This document shows, piece after piece, positions 18,759 through 29,470 of a DNA stretch of 64,000 nt. The notes beneath the pieces were generated by a model. The model was not told the origin of the DNA. It saw only the letters and a program-made list of their open reading frames with translations, and did not search any database. Within the stretch, counting starts at the first letter, position 1. Each line of letters begins with the position of its first letter. Source of the DNA: Halomonas sp. ML-15 (GTDB taxonomy: Bacteria > Pseudomonadota > Gammaproteobacteria > Pseudomonadales > Halomonadaceae). Both the position numbers and the translations under genes were made by a program. The DNA is taken from the NCBI RefSeq assembly GCF_014779595.1, contig NZ_JACXZT010000002.1, positions 62,001-126,000 of the forward strand, in the 5' to 3' direction.

Positions 18759-19295
18759 ATGAACTATCGAACACTGTTGCCACTGGCGGCGATAGCGCTG
18801 CTGGTGGGATGTGAGTCGTTACCCGGTATGCAGCAGGACGAGGCAGAGCCTGAGGCGGAACTGCCCCGCCAGTGCAACGAGCCGATCCCGACCCTGGTCG
18901 AGAGCACATGCCTGGTCGACGCCTGGGTGGCCTACGGTTTGGCCTCCCAGCGCGGTGACAGTGAGTGGCGCGAGGAACAGCTCGAACAGCTGCAGGGCAG
19001 CACCCCCGAGCAGCACCTGCAGCGTGCAGTGGTGCTGGCCTGGGGCAGCGAGCGTCAATGGAACCAGGCGGCCGAGCTGCTGGAAGGTGACCTGCATGCT
19101 GCGCCCAGTGACCTGCAGCCGCTGCTGCGCTACTGGCTCAATGAAGTAGAGGGGCGACGGTCGCTGGCTAACCGGCTCGAGCGCAGCGAAAGCGAGCGCC
19201 GCAGCCTGGCCGAGGAAAACGAGTCGCTGGCCGAGAAGCTCGAGGCGCTGACCGATATCGAGCAGAGCATCAATCTGCGCCAATACTCGCCCTGA
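18759..19295 (+). CDS. qseG: Outer-membrane-type lipoprotein QseG
   Basis: A 178-residue predicted lipoprotein: the signal sequence ends in the lipobox LLVGC with Cys20, and the C-terminal third is a charged coiled coil (about 130-172). Position between the kinase and regulator genes, plus this layout, identify it as QseG, which in enterobacteria interacts with the GlrK sensor domain. It starts 3 bp after the glrK stop. Sequence conservation is low, so the name rests mostly on context. Confidence 0.8.
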   Translation: MNYRTLLPLAAIALLVGCESLPGMQQDEAEPEAELPRQCNEPIPTLVESTCLVDAWVAYGLASQRGDSEWREEQLEQLQGSTPEQHLQRAVVLAWGSERQWNQAAELLEGDLHAAPSDLQPLLRYWLNEVEGRRSLANRLERSESERRSLAEENESLAEKLEALTDIEQSINLRQYSP

Positions 19296-19329
19296 GACCT
19301 GCAACACCGACGAGACGAGGGAGTGAATC

Positions 19330-20712
<1,383 letters not shown>

Positions 20713-20713
20713 C

Positions 20714-22069
20714 TCAGCCCTTCAAGCGTCGCTTGACCTCGACCTCGAGCCGCCCCTCGCCGAGCCGGGTAGTTAACGCCTGGCCGGGGTGGGCGTCGGC
20801 GGCACGGCGCACCACCTGCCCCTGTTCGTCCTCCACGATGGCATAGCCGCGGCCCAGCACCGCCAGCGGGCTGACCGCCTGCAGCTCGCGAGCTAGTGCC
20901 TGGAGGCGGCTGCGCTGACGCTCCAGCTCCCGCGGCATGGCGGCGTAGAGCCGCTCGCTGGCCTGGCGGTGGCGCAGCTCGGCCTGGCGCAGCAGGCTGG
21001 CCGGGTCGATGCCGTTGAGCCGTGCCTGAAGATGCTGCTGGCGCTGGCGGGCGTGGTCGAGGCGGGCGCCCATGGCGCGCTGCAGGCGCGCCTCCAACTG
21101 GGCCAGATGCTGGCGCTGCTGGGCCAGGCGCTCGCCGGGGTGGCGCAGCCGCGCGCGCAGGTGGTCGAGGCGCTGGGCGTCGCGCTGCAGGCGGGTCTGC
21201 TGGGCCTGTGCCAGGCGCTGGCCGGCCAGGCTCAGCCGTCGGCGCAGGTCGGCCTGGTCCGGGACCAGCATCTCCGCGGCGGCGGAGGGGGTCGGGGCGC
21301 GGGCGTCGGCGGCGTAGTCGCTGAGGCCGGTGTCGACCTCGTGGCCCACCGCCGACATCACCGCCAGCCGCGAGTGGAAGATCGCCCGCGCCAGATGTTC
21401 GTCGTTGAAGGCCCACAGGTCCTCCAGACTGCCGCCGCCGCGGGTGATCAGCAGCGCATCCTGCGCGGGGTCGAAGCGCCCGCCTGGCTGGCTCTGCTGA
21501 TTGATCAGCGCCAGGGCGCGGATCATCGCCGGGGCCGCCTCGCGGCCCTGCACCGGCACGGGCACTACGCTAACCTCCACCAGCGGCCAGCGCGCCGCCA
21601 GCACCGCCAGCACGTCGCGGATCGCCGCGCCGCTGGGCGAGGTCATCACCAGCAGCCGGCGCGGTGGGAAGGGCAGGGCGCGGGCGTTGGCGAACACCCC
21701 CTCGGCGGCCAGCTTGTGCTTGAGGCGCTCCAGGGCGGCGAGCAGGTCGCCGGCGCCGGCCGCCTGCACGGCATCGACGATCATCTGAAAATCGCCGCGC
21801 GGCTCGAACAGCGACACCTTGCCGCGCAGCTTGACCCGGTCGCCGTTGTTGAGCGGCGCGGCGACGAAGCGTGCGCGGTTGCGAAACAGCGCGCAGCGCA
21901 GCTGGGCGCGGTCGTCCTTGAGGGTGAAATAGACGTGGCCCGAGGCCGGCCGCGACACCCCGGACAGCTCGCCCTCCACCCAGCAGTCGCCGAAGTCCCC
22001 CTCCAGCAGCAGGCGGGCGCGGCGGTTGAGGTCGCTTACGGAGAGCACGGTATCGGGAGCGGCAGACAT
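20714..22069 (-). CDS. xseA: Exodeoxyribonuclease VII large subunit XseA
   Basis: A 451-residue protein: an N-terminal OB-fold (VSDLNRRARLLLEGDFGDCWVEGELSGVSRPASGH... region), the catalytic core with TSPSGAAIRDVL and LLITRGGGSLEDLWAFNDE, and a long C-terminal coiled coil rich in Gln, Arg and Leu. With XseB it degrades single-stranded DNA from both ends. The start at 22069 gives MSAAPDT and a length close to E. coli XseA (456); a longer frame to 22207 has no family support and would run across the guaB promoter. Divergent from guaB, as in E. coli. Confidence 0.95.
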   Translation of the reverse strand: MSAAPDTVLSVSDLNRRARLLLEGDFGDCWVEGELSGVSRPASGHVYFTLKDDRAQLRCALFRNRARFVAAPLNNGDRVKLRGKVSLFEPRGDFQMIVDAVQAAGAGDLLAALERLKHKLAAEGVFANARALPFPPRRLLVMTSPSGAAIRDVLAVLAARWPLVEVSVVPVPVQGREAAPAMIRALALINQQSQPGGRFDPAQDALLITRGGGSLEDLWAFNDEHLARAIFHSRLAVMSAVGHEVDTGLSDYAADARAPTPSAAAEMLVPDQADLRRRLSLAGQRLAQAQQTRLQRDAQRLDHLRARLRHPGERLAQQRQHLAQLEARLQRAMGARLDHARQRQQHLQARLNGIDPASLLRQAELRHRQASERLYAAMPRELERQRSRLQALARELQAVSPLAVLGRGYAIVEDEQGQVVRRAADAHPGQALTTRLGEGRLEVEVKRRLKG

Positions 22070-22137
22070 GGCGGAAGCTACTTTACGCGGTGAAAACCGC
22101 AGCTTAGCACGCCAGTGGCGGCGAGCCACGACGCGCA

Positions 22138-22167
22138 TTGCTGCACCCGCATCCGACCAGCTATAAT
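22138..22167 (+). promoter_or_regulatory. Sigma-70 promoter of guaB
   Basis: A perfect -10 TATAAT (22162-22167) lies 18 bp after TTGCTG (22138-22143), about 55 bp before the guaB start and between the divergent xseA and guaB genes. Confidence 0.65.
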
Positions 22168-22223
22168 ACGCGATTAACTTTTCCCGCCCCACTTCCCATC
22201 TGCTCAAAATGGGTGTTGCCGCT

Positions 22224-23693
22224 ATGCTACGTATGGCCCAAGAAGCGCTTACGTTCGATGACGTATTACTTGTCCCCGGCTACTCAGAGGTCCTGCCCAA
22301 GGACGTCAGCCTCAAGTCCCGCCTGACCCGCAACCTCGAACTCAATATTCCCCTCGTCTCGTCCGCCATGGATACCGTCACCGAAGCGCGCCTGGCGATC
22401 GCCATGGCCCAGGAAGGCGGCATTGGCATCATCCACAAGAACATGACCATCGCCGGCCAGGCCACCGAGGTACGCAAGGTCAAGAAGCACGAGAGCGTGA
22501 TCGTCAAGGATCCCGTTACCGTGGGCCCCAAGGCCAAGCTGGAGGACCTGCTGTCGATGGCCGACGAGTACGGCTACTCCGGCTTCCCGGTGGTCGAGGG
22601 CGATACCCTGGTGGGTATCGTCACCGGCCGCGACATGCGCTTCCAGCCCGACCACAGCGACAGCGTCGAGGCGATCATGACCCCGCGCGACAAGCTGGTC
22701 ACGGTGCCGGTGGGCACGCCGCTCTCCGAGATCAAGATCAAGTTGCAGGAAAACCGCATCGAGAAGATCCTGATCGTCGATGACGACTTCCACCTGCATG
22801 GCCTGGTCACGGTGCGCGATATCGAGAAGGCACGCACCTACCCGTTCGCCGCCAAGGACGCCGACGGCCGCCTGCTGGTCGGCGCCGCGGTGGGCACCGG
22901 CCCCGAGACCCCCGACCGCATCGCCGCGCTGGCCGAGGCCGGCGTCGATGTGATCGTCGTCGACACCGCCCACGGCCACTCCAAGGGCGTGATCGACCGC
23001 GTGCGCTGGGTCAAGGAGCACTTCCCCGGTGTGCAGGTGATCGGCGGCAATATCGCCACCGCCGCCGCCGCCGTGGCCCTGGCCGAGGCCGGCGCCGATG
23101 CGGTCAAGGTCGGCATCGGCCCCGGCTCGATCTGCACCACCCGCGTGGTGGCCGGCGTCGGCCTGCCGCAGATCACCGCGGTCTCCAACGTGGCCGAGGC
23201 GCTCAAGCCCTACGATATCCCGCTGATCGCCGACGGTGGCATCCGCTACTCCGGCGACCTGGCCAAGGCCATCGCCGCCGGCGCCAGCACGGTGATGATC
23301 GGCGGCCTGCTGGCCGGTACCGAAGAGGCGCCGGGCGAGGTCGAGCTCTACCAGGGGCGCACCTACAAGGCCTACCGCGGCATGGGCTCGATGGGCGCCA
23401 TGTCCCAGAACCAGGGCTCCAGCGACCGCTACTTCCAGGACAAGGACGCCGGCGCCGACAAGCTGGTGCCGGAAGGCGTCGAAGGCCGCGTGCCCTACAA
23501 GGGCATGATGAGCGCCATCGTCCACCAGCTGATGGGCGGCCTGCGCGCCTCCATGGGCTACACCGGCTGCACCAGCATCCTCGAGATGCGCACCAAGCCG
23601 GAGTTCGTGCAGATCACCGGGGCCGGCTTCGCCGAATCCCACGTGCATGACGTGCAGATCACCAAAGAGGCCCCGAACTATCGTTCCAGCTAA
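22224..23693 (+). CDS. guaB: Inosine-5'-monophosphate dehydrogenase GuaB
   Basis: A 489-residue enzyme of GMP synthesis, oxidising IMP to XMP with NAD+. The TIM barrel carries the catalytic cysteine loop [11 protein letters not shown] and the mobile flap region with [10 protein letters not shown]. Two CBS domains are inserted after about residue 90 ([40 protein letters not shown]). ATG at 22224 gives [21 protein letters not shown], aligning with E. coli; an ATG five codons earlier lacks support. guaA follows about 100 bp downstream in the same direction. Confidence 0.97.
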   Translation: MLRMAQEALTFDDVLLVPGYSEVLPKDVSLKSRLTRNLELNIPLVSSAMDTVTEARLAIAMAQEGGIGIIHKNMTIAGQATEVRKVKKHESVIVKDPVTVGPKAKLEDLLSMADEYGYSGFPVVEGDTLVGIVTGRDMRFQPDHSDSVEAIMTPRDKLVTVPVGTPLSEIKIKLQENRIEKILIVDDDFHLHGLVTVRDIEKARTYPFAAKDADGRLLVGAAVGTGPETPDRIAALAEAGVDVIVVDTAHGHSKGVIDRVRWVKEHFPGVQVIGGNIATAAAAVALAEAGADAVKVGIGPGSICTTRVVAGVGLPQITAVSNVAEALKPYDIPLIADGGIRYSGDLAKAIAAGASTVMIGGLLAGTEEAPGEVELYQGRTYKAYRGMGSMGAMSQNQGSSDRYFQDKDAGADKLVPEGVEGRVPYKGMMSAIVHQLMGGLRASMGYTGCTSILEMRTKPEFVQITGAGFAESHVHDVQITKEAPNYRSS

Positions 23694-23793
23694 TCTCACA
23701 GCATGACCAAGAGCGGCGGGGCCTGTTAAACGACCCCGCCGCACGCTTTTGTATTTGGCCCGCCGCCCTTCGCTGCCAGTAAGAGACGCCCAG

Positions 23794-25368
23794 ATGACCG
23801 ACATTCACGCCCACAAGATCCTGATCCTCGACTTCGGCTCCCAGTACACCCAGCTGATTGCCCGCCGCGTGCGCGAGATCGGCGTCTACTCCGAGGTTCG
23901 CGCCTTCGATATCAGCGAAGAGGAGATCCGCGAGTACCAGCCCAACGGCATCATCCTCTCCGGCGGGCCGGAGTCCACCGTGGCCGAGGGCTCGCCGCGG
24001 GCGCCGCAGTGCGTGTTCGAACTGGGCCTGCCGGTGCTGGGCATCTGCTACGGCATGCAGACCATGGCCGAGCAGCTCGGCGGCGCCGTGGAGGGCTCCA
24101 ACAAGCATGAGTTCGGCTACGCTCAGGTCACCATCGACAGCAGCGACGACATGTTCCGCGACATCAAGGACCATGTGGACCACGACGGCAAGGCGCTGCT
24201 CGACGTGTGGATGAGCCACGGCGACAAGGTTGCCCGGGCGCCGGACACTTTCACCGTGACCGCCTCCACCCCGAGCTGCCCCATCGCCGCCATGAGCTGG
24301 GCCGAGAAGCACTTCTACGGCGTGCAGTTCCACCCCGAGGTGACCCACACCCTGCAGGGCCAGCGCATTCTCGAGCACTTCGTGGTCGGCATCTGCGGCG
24401 CCGAGAAGCTCTGGACCCCGGCCAAGATCATCGAAGACCAGGTTGCACGGGTACGCGACCAGGTCGGCGACCGCCACGTGCTGCTGGGCCTCTCCGGCGG
24501 CGTCGACTCCTCGGTGGTGGCGGCGCTCCTGCACCGCGCCATCGGCGACCAGCTGACCTGCGTGTTCGTCGACAACGGCCTGCTGCGCAAGAACGAAGGC
24601 CAGCAGGTGATGGAGACCTTCGCCAAGCATATGGGCGTCAAGGTGATCCGCGTCGACGCCGAGGAATTGTTCCTCGGCAAGCTCAAGGGCGAAGCCGACC
24701 CCGAAGCCAAGCGCAAGATCATCGGCAACACCTTTATCGAGGTGTTCGACGAGGAGGCCAGCAAGATCGAGGGCGTCGACTTCCTGGCCCAGGGCACCAT
24801 CTACCCCGACGTGATCGAATCCGCCGCCAGCAAGACCGGCAAGGCCCACGTGATCAAGTCGCACCACAACGTCGGCGGCCTGCCCGAGACCATGAAGCTC
24901 AAGCTGGTCGAACCGCTGCGCGAGCTGTTCAAGGACGAAGTGCGCAAGCTCGGCGTCGAGCTCGGCCTGCCCTACGACATGGTCTACCGCCACCCCTTCC
25001 CGGGGCCGGGCCTGGGCGTGCGCATCCTCGGCGAGGTCAAGAAGGAGTACGCCGACATCCTGCGCGAAGCCGACGCCATCTTTATCGAGGAACTGCACAA
25101 GGCCGACTGGTACCACAAGACCAGCCAAGCCTTCGCCGTCTTCCTGCCGGTCAAATCAGTAGGCGTAGTCGGCGACGGGCGCCGCTACGAATGGGTCATC
25201 GCCCTGCGCGCCGTGGAGACCATCGACTTCATGACCGCACGCTGGGCACACCTCCCATACGACTTGCTGGAAACCGTCTCCAACCGCATCATCAACGAGA
25301 TCAGCGGCGTATCACGCGTCACCTACGACGTCAGCAGCAAGCCGCCGGCGACGATCGAGTGGGAGTGA
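23794..25368 (+). CDS. guaA: GMP synthase (glutamine-hydrolysing) GuaA
   Basis: A 524-residue enzyme converting XMP to GMP. The class I glutamine amidotransferase domain has GICYGMQ (nucleophile Cys) and FHPEV (His, Glu); the ATP-pyrophosphatase domain has [10 protein letters not shown]. The start at 23794 ([20 protein letters not shown]) fits E. coli GuaA; an in-frame upstream extension is not family-like. The last 90 bp are duplicated in diverged form at 27103-27195, which marks this gene as the target of an insertion at its 3' end. Confidence 0.97.
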   Translation: MTDIHAHKILILDFGSQYTQLIARRVREIGVYSEVRAFDISEEEIREYQPNGIILSGGPESTVAEGSPRAPQCVFELGLPVLGICYGMQTMAEQLGGAVEGSNKHEFGYAQVTIDSSDDMFRDIKDHVDHDGKALLDVWMSHGDKVARAPDTFTVTASTPSCPIAAMSWAEKHFYGVQFHPEVTHTLQGQRILEHFVVGICGAEKLWTPAKIIEDQVARVRDQVGDRHVLLGLSGGVDSSVVAALLHRAIGDQLTCVFVDNGLLRKNEGQQVMETFAKHMGVKVIRVDAEELFLGKLKGEADPEAKRKIIGNTFIEVFDEEASKIEGVDFLAQGTIYPDVIESAASKTGKAHVIKSHHNVGGLPETMKLKLVEPLRELFKDEVRKLGVELGLPYDMVYRHPFPGPGLGVRILGEVKKEYADILREADAIFIEELHKADWYHKTSQAFAVFLPVKSVGVVGDGRRYEWVIALRAVETIDFMTARWAHLPYDLLETVSNRIINEISGVSRVTYDVSSKPPATIEWE

Positions 25369-25414
25369 GGCACGCCTAGGCGAAAAGCCTGACATGGCTA
25401 AGCTGACTGAGATG

Positions 25415-25446
25415 AAGGGTCTACCAAAAGGTAGGCCCTTTTTTTG
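25415..25446 (+). terminator. Intrinsic terminator of guaA
   Basis: AAGGGTCTACC (25415-25425) pairs with GGTAGGCCCTT (25430-25440), allowing one G-U pair, with an AAAA loop and a T tract at 25441-25445. It starts 46 bp past the guaA stop. Confidence 0.88.
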
Positions 25447-25727
25447 CAATTTGTTACAGAGTTTTGTTTACTCAGGGATAGGCCACTGGAGATGACCGAC
25501 GATAGCAAGTGGCAATAACTAAGAACTATTGAAGGGGTGATGGCATGCATAGCCATCCCACTACGTCAGGCATGGAATAGCATGCTCGGGTGAAGAAGGT
25601 GGCTCATGTATGAGTGTTGCCGCCTTGCATGGCAGCTGGTACTGAAGGCGATGCCCATGTCGTCAGGTATGCGGGCTGCATGTAGCTATGCCTATCAAAA
25701 TAAAGACAATACGCAAGGAGAGTGATC

Positions 25728-27104
25728 ATGGAGCGTCCCGATTTCGTCAAAGGCGGCGATGAGGCCAGACTGATCCCCGTCGTTGCCGATACCAACCGCG
25801 AGCAACGTGCGGCCTCTGTACTGCTGGCAGCTCTGCGCGGCGTCCATGAGTTCCGACAGCAGATGCTGCTGTCCCTCGGTGTGCGCGTTGGGAGCCGGGC
25901 AGTGCTGGGAGCCTGGACGGAGATCGTACTGGAAGCCGATCCGGGTGCGACCAAGAGTGATCGCCCAGATGGGCTCATCGTACTGCAGACGGGGCGCAAG
26001 ACATGGAGTGCCTTGGTCGAGGCCAAGATTGGCAATGCTGCAATCGGCGAGGAGCAGCTCAAGCAGTATCTTCAGCAGGCCAAGAAGCACAAGGTGGATG
26101 CGGTCATTACCATTACCAATCAGTTCGTTGCCATACCCTCACATCACCCGGTGAAAGTGCCAAAAACGTTGCTCAAGGGCGTAGAACTCTATCACTGGTC
26201 CTGGATGTATGCGGTGACCCAGGCGACGCTGTTGCTGGACTCCGGCGAAATTAAATCGCCAGATCAACGTTTTCTCTTGGAAGAAGTGCTCCGTTATCTT
26301 GGCCACGAGTCCAGCGGTATTTCCCGGTTCGACAGCATGAATCGGGAGTGGAAGGAGGTCGTGGGCAAGGTCAAGAGTGGCGCTGTGCTAGGCAAGAGCA
26401 CTGAGGAAGTGGAAAACACGGTCTCCAGCTGGCATCAGGAGCAGCGCGACCTCTGCCTGGTGATGAGCCGCAAGCTGGGACGACCCGTCAAGCTGAAGCT
26501 GGCTCGTGCCCACCGCACGGATCCGTTGCAGCGACTCAAGGACGACTGCGAGGTACTGGCCAAGGAGAAGGTGCTCAATTGCTGCCTGGAAATACCCGAT
26601 GCTGCTGCAGACCTAGATGTTACGGCCGACCTGACCCTGCGAACCATTGTTTGCTCCATGCGGCTCTCCGCACCGCAGGACAAGAAGCGCAGCACAGCTA
26701 GGGTGAATTGGCTGACCAAGCAGCTGGCGAAGGCCGAAACCGAGAACATGTTCGTAAAGGCGGTTCGACCAGGCCGTGCCGAAGAGACCCAGAAGCCACT
26801 CGCCCAGGTGATCGAAGACGCGGCTGTTTTGGAGTCTCCAGCAACCAACGTGGTGCCGAGTGCCTTCGAGGTGTTCTATATGGCCGATCTCGGCCAGCGT
26901 TTCGCCGGGAACAAGATATTTATCGAAGAGCTGGAAAAGGCGGTGCCGCACTTTTACCAGCAGGCCGGGCAAAGACTCAGGGCTTGGGTAGCGCCTCCGC
27001 CGAAGCTGCATAGGCGAGACCCTGCCGAGGGGAAAAGCGATGCTGATGAGGGTGACGTGGCGGCAAGAGAAGTTGCTACGGAAGGATGGCATGCGGCTGA
27101 GTAG
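25728..27104 (+). CDS. PD-(D/E)XK nuclease-like protein, function unknown
   Basis: A 458-residue protein starting at ATG 25728 behind AAGGAG. The N-terminal part has the order expected of a PD-(D/E)XK nuclease core: Glu65 in a helix, Asp81 in RPDG, Glu98 and Lys100 in VEAK, then a Gln-rich helix (EEQLKQYLQQA, 108-118). The rest, about 300 residues, matches no family I recognise and is charged, ending in a low-complexity acidic tail. It is the only gene of the guaA-associated insertion, and its stop abuts the guaA 3' duplicate. A role as a restriction-like or defence effector is only inference from fold and location. Confidence 0.7.
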   Translation: MERPDFVKGGDEARLIPVVADTNREQRAASVLLAALRGVHEFRQQMLLSLGVRVGSRAVLGAWTEIVLEADPGATKSDRPDGLIVLQTGRKTWSALVEAKIGNAAIGEEQLKQYLQQAKKHKVDAVITITNQFVAIPSHHPVKVPKTLLKGVELYHWSWMYAVTQATLLLDSGEIKSPDQRFLLEEVLRYLGHESSGISRFDSMNREWKEVVGKVKSGAVLGKSTEEVENTVSSWHQEQRDLCLVMSRKLGRPVKLKLARAHRTDPLQRLKDDCEVLAKEKVLNCCLEIPDAAADLDVTADLTLRTIVCSMRLSAPQDKKRSTARVNWLTKQLAKAETENMFVKAVRPGRAEETQKPLAQVIEDAAVLESPATNVVPSAFEVFYMADLGQRFAGNKIFIEELEKAVPHFYQQAGQRLRAWVAPPPKLHRRDPAEGKSDADEGDVAAREVATEGWHAAE

Positions 27105-27195
27105 CTCCAACTGGATCATCAACCAGATCAGCGGTGCCTCACGCGTGATCTACGACGTGAGCAGCAAGCCTCTCTCGAATACTGAGTGTGAGTGA
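27103..27195 (+). pseudogene. guaA: Displaced guaA 3'-end fragment
   Basis: Codons from 27103 read SSNWIINQISGASRVIYDV and then SSKPLSNTECE-stop, matching the GuaA C-terminus ([30 protein letters not shown]). The first 60 bases are about 83% identical; the final codons have diverged. It has no start of its own. The best reading is the original guaA end displaced when an island replaced it at the att site. Confidence 0.85.
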
Positions 27196-27331
27196 CGATA
27201 ACTTGAAGTTGGTGCTTTCAAGTTTTAGACTAGTGTAGCCAGCGCGTAGCAGAGTTTTTTGTTAATTGACAAGCAAGAAAATTTGCCGAGCTATGAGTAT
27301 GAAGTTCATTATTATGTGCTAAGGTGTTAAT

Positions 27332-27844
27332 GTGCCGGATCAAAGAACAATACTAAGTTTTCCTAGAAATGCTAGGCAAATGATCTCTGTGCTAACAGAT
27401 GTTGTTTCAAATGAGTCGGTTGACCTTCTAGAAAAAGAGTTGGAACGGCATGTGATTGCGCTATGTGAGCTAGCAAATGATCACATTTTGCTAGCAAGTT
27501 CTGTTTCTGCTGCCCGGTGGAGGCAAAAGGTTTCTCGATCCTATTATTGTGCTTATAACACTAGAAGAGCTGTTGAACTTTACGTCAGTGGTGTTTATAA
27601 CATCGACTCTTCGGATCACAAAAATGTTCATAAACTTCCGGATGATTTCCCTGAGAAAGAAACACGAGTGGCGCGCTTGAGAGACTTGCGCGAAGATCGT
27701 AACTCTGCTGATTACGACCATACTGTCGTGGAAGGTTCATTGCTTATATCATCTTCGGAATCGGTTTCTTTTGCTAAAGATTTCCTCGATGATGCAAAAG
27801 TTTATCTTGAGGCTAGAGGCGTTTTTTTTGAGGGGGAAGGATGA
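27332..27844 (+). CDS. HEPN-domain-like protein, first gene of a two-gene module
   Basis: A 170-residue helical protein with HEPN hallmarks: a SRSYYCAYNTRRAVELY helix (about 68-84) like the SYYAxFHAARALL helix of HEPN proteins, and RNSADYDH (123-130), an R-x6-H motif in the R..ADYd context of the UPF0332-type branch. HEPN proteins are commonly RNases in toxin-antitoxin and phage-defence systems. It starts with GTG behind an AAGG site and overlaps the ATPase gene by 4 bp. The G+C is much lower than in the surrounding chromosome, pointing to recent acquisition. Activity is inferred, not shown. Confidence 0.65.
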   Translation: MPDQRTILSFPRNARQMISVLTDVVSNESVDLLEKELERHVIALCELANDHILLASSVSAARWRQKVSRSYYCAYNTRRAVELYVSGVYNIDSSDHKNVHKLPDDFPEKETRVARLRDLREDRNSADYDHTVVEGSLLISSSESVSFAKDFLDDAKVYLEARGVFFEGEG

Positions 27845-29379
27845 AAAATTATGAGTCGAGCATTTGTGCAGAAGAGCTAATTTCGAAATTCAAAGAGCTC
27901 ACCGGGTTTTATAAGGTAGATTATGAGATCTTAGATAGGCATGATGGCGGCTATCTGATTGTTTTTCTTTCATGTCCAACTGAAAAATATTTCCGTTTTC
28001 TGAATGCGGCATTAGAAAGCTTACCTGAAGAAAATATTTTCAAGGTTAGAGCAACCCTAAAAAAGAGAGGGAGTATAAAAAATAGATTAGAGCTTCCTGA
28101 GGTAACTTTGCTAAGGAAGTTTATATCAGAAAGTTTGACAGCTTCTAGGAATAGCGTTACTAATGGTGACTTTTCTGAGCGCTATATAGCTACAGTAGAT
28201 GGCTTGGAGCACCAGATTGTATCTAAAAGTAATCATGCTATATTTGGCAGAAGGGGTGCTGGGAAATCAAGTTTGATGTTGTATAGTGTTAACTTGCTAG
28301 AAAAGAAAGGAGAGGCATATTCTTGGCTTCCGATGCAGACTTATTCCGCCATGAAGGGTATGCAGCTTAAAGCCTCGGTGGTTTCGGGTGTTTTGTCAAG
28401 TATGACTAATTGCGAGAAATACGAATCAGAAATAATTCAGCAAGCTGATATGCTGGACGAAATTTCTGTTTTGACAGATGAAAAAGTTTTTGAAGTGCAT
28501 TTTAATTCGATTGTGGCAAAGGTTAGAAGACTTTTATCTAAGGTGTCGAAGGAACAGGGCGGGTTGTTCTTATTCCTTGATGATTTCCATGTTATCGATG
28601 AATCCATGCAGCCAGAAGTGTTGTCCAGTATTTACTCCTTTGCGAGAGATAATGGTATTTTTATAAAATTTTCTGGTGTGGAGAGTTTTTCTAGGATTTA
28701 TGATTCCGATAGTAAGAAAGGGCTTGAAGCTCCGCATGATGTCCAAATTGTAAATTTAGATAGAAATTTAACTATGCCGCATAAGTCATACGAGCATATT
28801 AAGAAAATACTTGATTCGTATGCATCATATTGTGCCTTACCGAATATCAGTTATATTTGCGGAGATGGTGTTCTAGAGAGACTGGTTTGGGTTGCTGCTG
28901 GCGTGCCTAGGGATGCACTAAATTTGTTCTCTGAGGCCGCCTCTAAGTCCATGATAAAAGAACAGAAAAGAGTTTCCGTTACAAGTGTCAATGCTGCAGC
29001 ATCTGAAATGGCGGATGCGAAGATAAAGGATATTGAGAAAGATTTAACTGGAGGCTTGGGGGATATTAGAGGGCAGCTTGATAAGCTGAAAATATTCTGT
29101 GTCAATGAAAGAAAGAAAAATGCTTTTCTGGTTGAGCGGCGTCCTGATCTTGAAGAGTATAAATTGATAGAAAGTTTAATTGGTCTTCGTTTCTTACATG
29201 TTCTTCATGAAGGTATTACTCCTTCAGAGGCCGGGCGTAGATATAAAGCATTAATGTTGGATTACGGATTTTATGTTGGTGTGCGAGCGGCGAGGAGTGT
29301 AGACCTGTTTCAGAAAGTGCCGGATGCACTGACAGTTAAGGAGCTAAGAAGTCTTCCTGTATATGAGCTAGGAGAGTAG
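27841..29379 (+). CDS. P-loop ATPase (AAA/STAND-like), second gene of the module
   Basis: A 512-residue ATPase. Walker A is GRRGAGKSS (136-144); Walker B is FLFLDDFH (243-250). The region after it (sensor-like segment, helical lid) resembles ORC/Cdc6-type or STAND NTPases, and the C-terminal 100 residues look like a winged-helix region. The first 90 residues form a separate small N-terminal domain. Codon use is AT-rich. It is coupled by ATGA overlap to the HEPN-like gene. ATPase plus HEPN pairs are known in abortive-infection systems, so a sensor/switch role controlling the HEPN partner is proposed. Confidence 0.65.
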   Translation: MKNYESSICAEELISKFKELTGFYKVDYEILDRHDGGYLIVFLSCPTEKYFRFLNAALESLPEENIFKVRATLKKRGSIKNRLELPEVTLLRKFISESLTASRNSVTNGDFSERYIATVDGLEHQIVSKSNHAIFGRRGAGKSSLMLYSVNLLEKKGEAYSWLPMQTYSAMKGMQLKASVVSGVLSSMTNCEKYESEIIQQADMLDEISVLTDEKVFEVHFNSIVAKVRRLLSKVSKEQGGLFLFLDDFHVIDESMQPEVLSSIYSFARDNGIFIKFSGVESFSRIYDSDSKKGLEAPHDVQIVNLDRNLTMPHKSYEHIKKILDSYASYCALPNISYICGDGVLERLVWVAAGVPRDALNLFSEAASKSMIKEQKRVSVTSVNAAASEMADAKIKDIEKDLTGGLGDIRGQLDKLKIFCVNERKKNAFLVERRPDLEEYKLIESLIGLRFLHVLHEGITPSEAGRRYKALMLDYGFYVGVRAARSVDLFQKVPDALTVKELRSLPVYELGE

Positions 29380-29470
29380 GGCCCCGTGTGGGGCATGTGT
29401 CAGGCGATTACTGTCTCGGTACAGGGTATACAGTGATGGTATTCTCCTGACACATATCCCCGTGGGGCCT
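29378..29470 (+). other. Long imperfect hairpin following the HEPN-ATPase module
   Basis: ATGTGTCAGG (29395-29404) pairs perfectly with 29446-29455; outward, GGGG (29390-29393) pairs with CCCC (29458-29461) and GGCCCC (29380-29385) with GGGGCC (29464-29469). The loop holds an inner stem CTGT/ACAG (29411-29414 with 29421-29424). The structure starts at the ATPase stop codon. No T tract follows, so it is not a simple terminator; it could be an end-protecting structure or a functional RNA of the module. From 29471 to 29630 I see nothing else. Confidence 0.55.

Larger units (their letters stand above)
25369..27195 (+). mobile_element. Small insertion at the 3' end of guaA, closed by a guaA 3' duplication
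   Basis: Immediately after guaA comes foreign-looking DNA with a single gene, and right after that gene stands a second copy of the last 30 codons of guaA. This is the footprint of site-specific integration at the guaA 3' end, a known attachment site for genomic islands. No integrase is visible, so it is either a mini-island mobilised in trans or the remnant of a larger one. The 360 bp from 25369 to 25727 contain the guaA terminator, a small hairpin (25539-25544 with 25552-25557) and nothing else recognised. Confidence 0.65.

Noticed and set aside
22284-23804. Long open frame (506 codons) antisense to guaB
   Set aside because: Repetitive Gly, His, Ala and Asp composition typical of the reverse strand of a GC-rich gene; guaB on the other strand is certain.
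23659-25128. Long open frame antisense to guaA
   Set aside because: Shadow of guaA with low-complexity composition and no family features.
29378-29470. Integron attC site or retron ncRNA
   Set aside because: No integron integrase, no attC core sites of the usual form, and no reverse transcriptase gene nearby.
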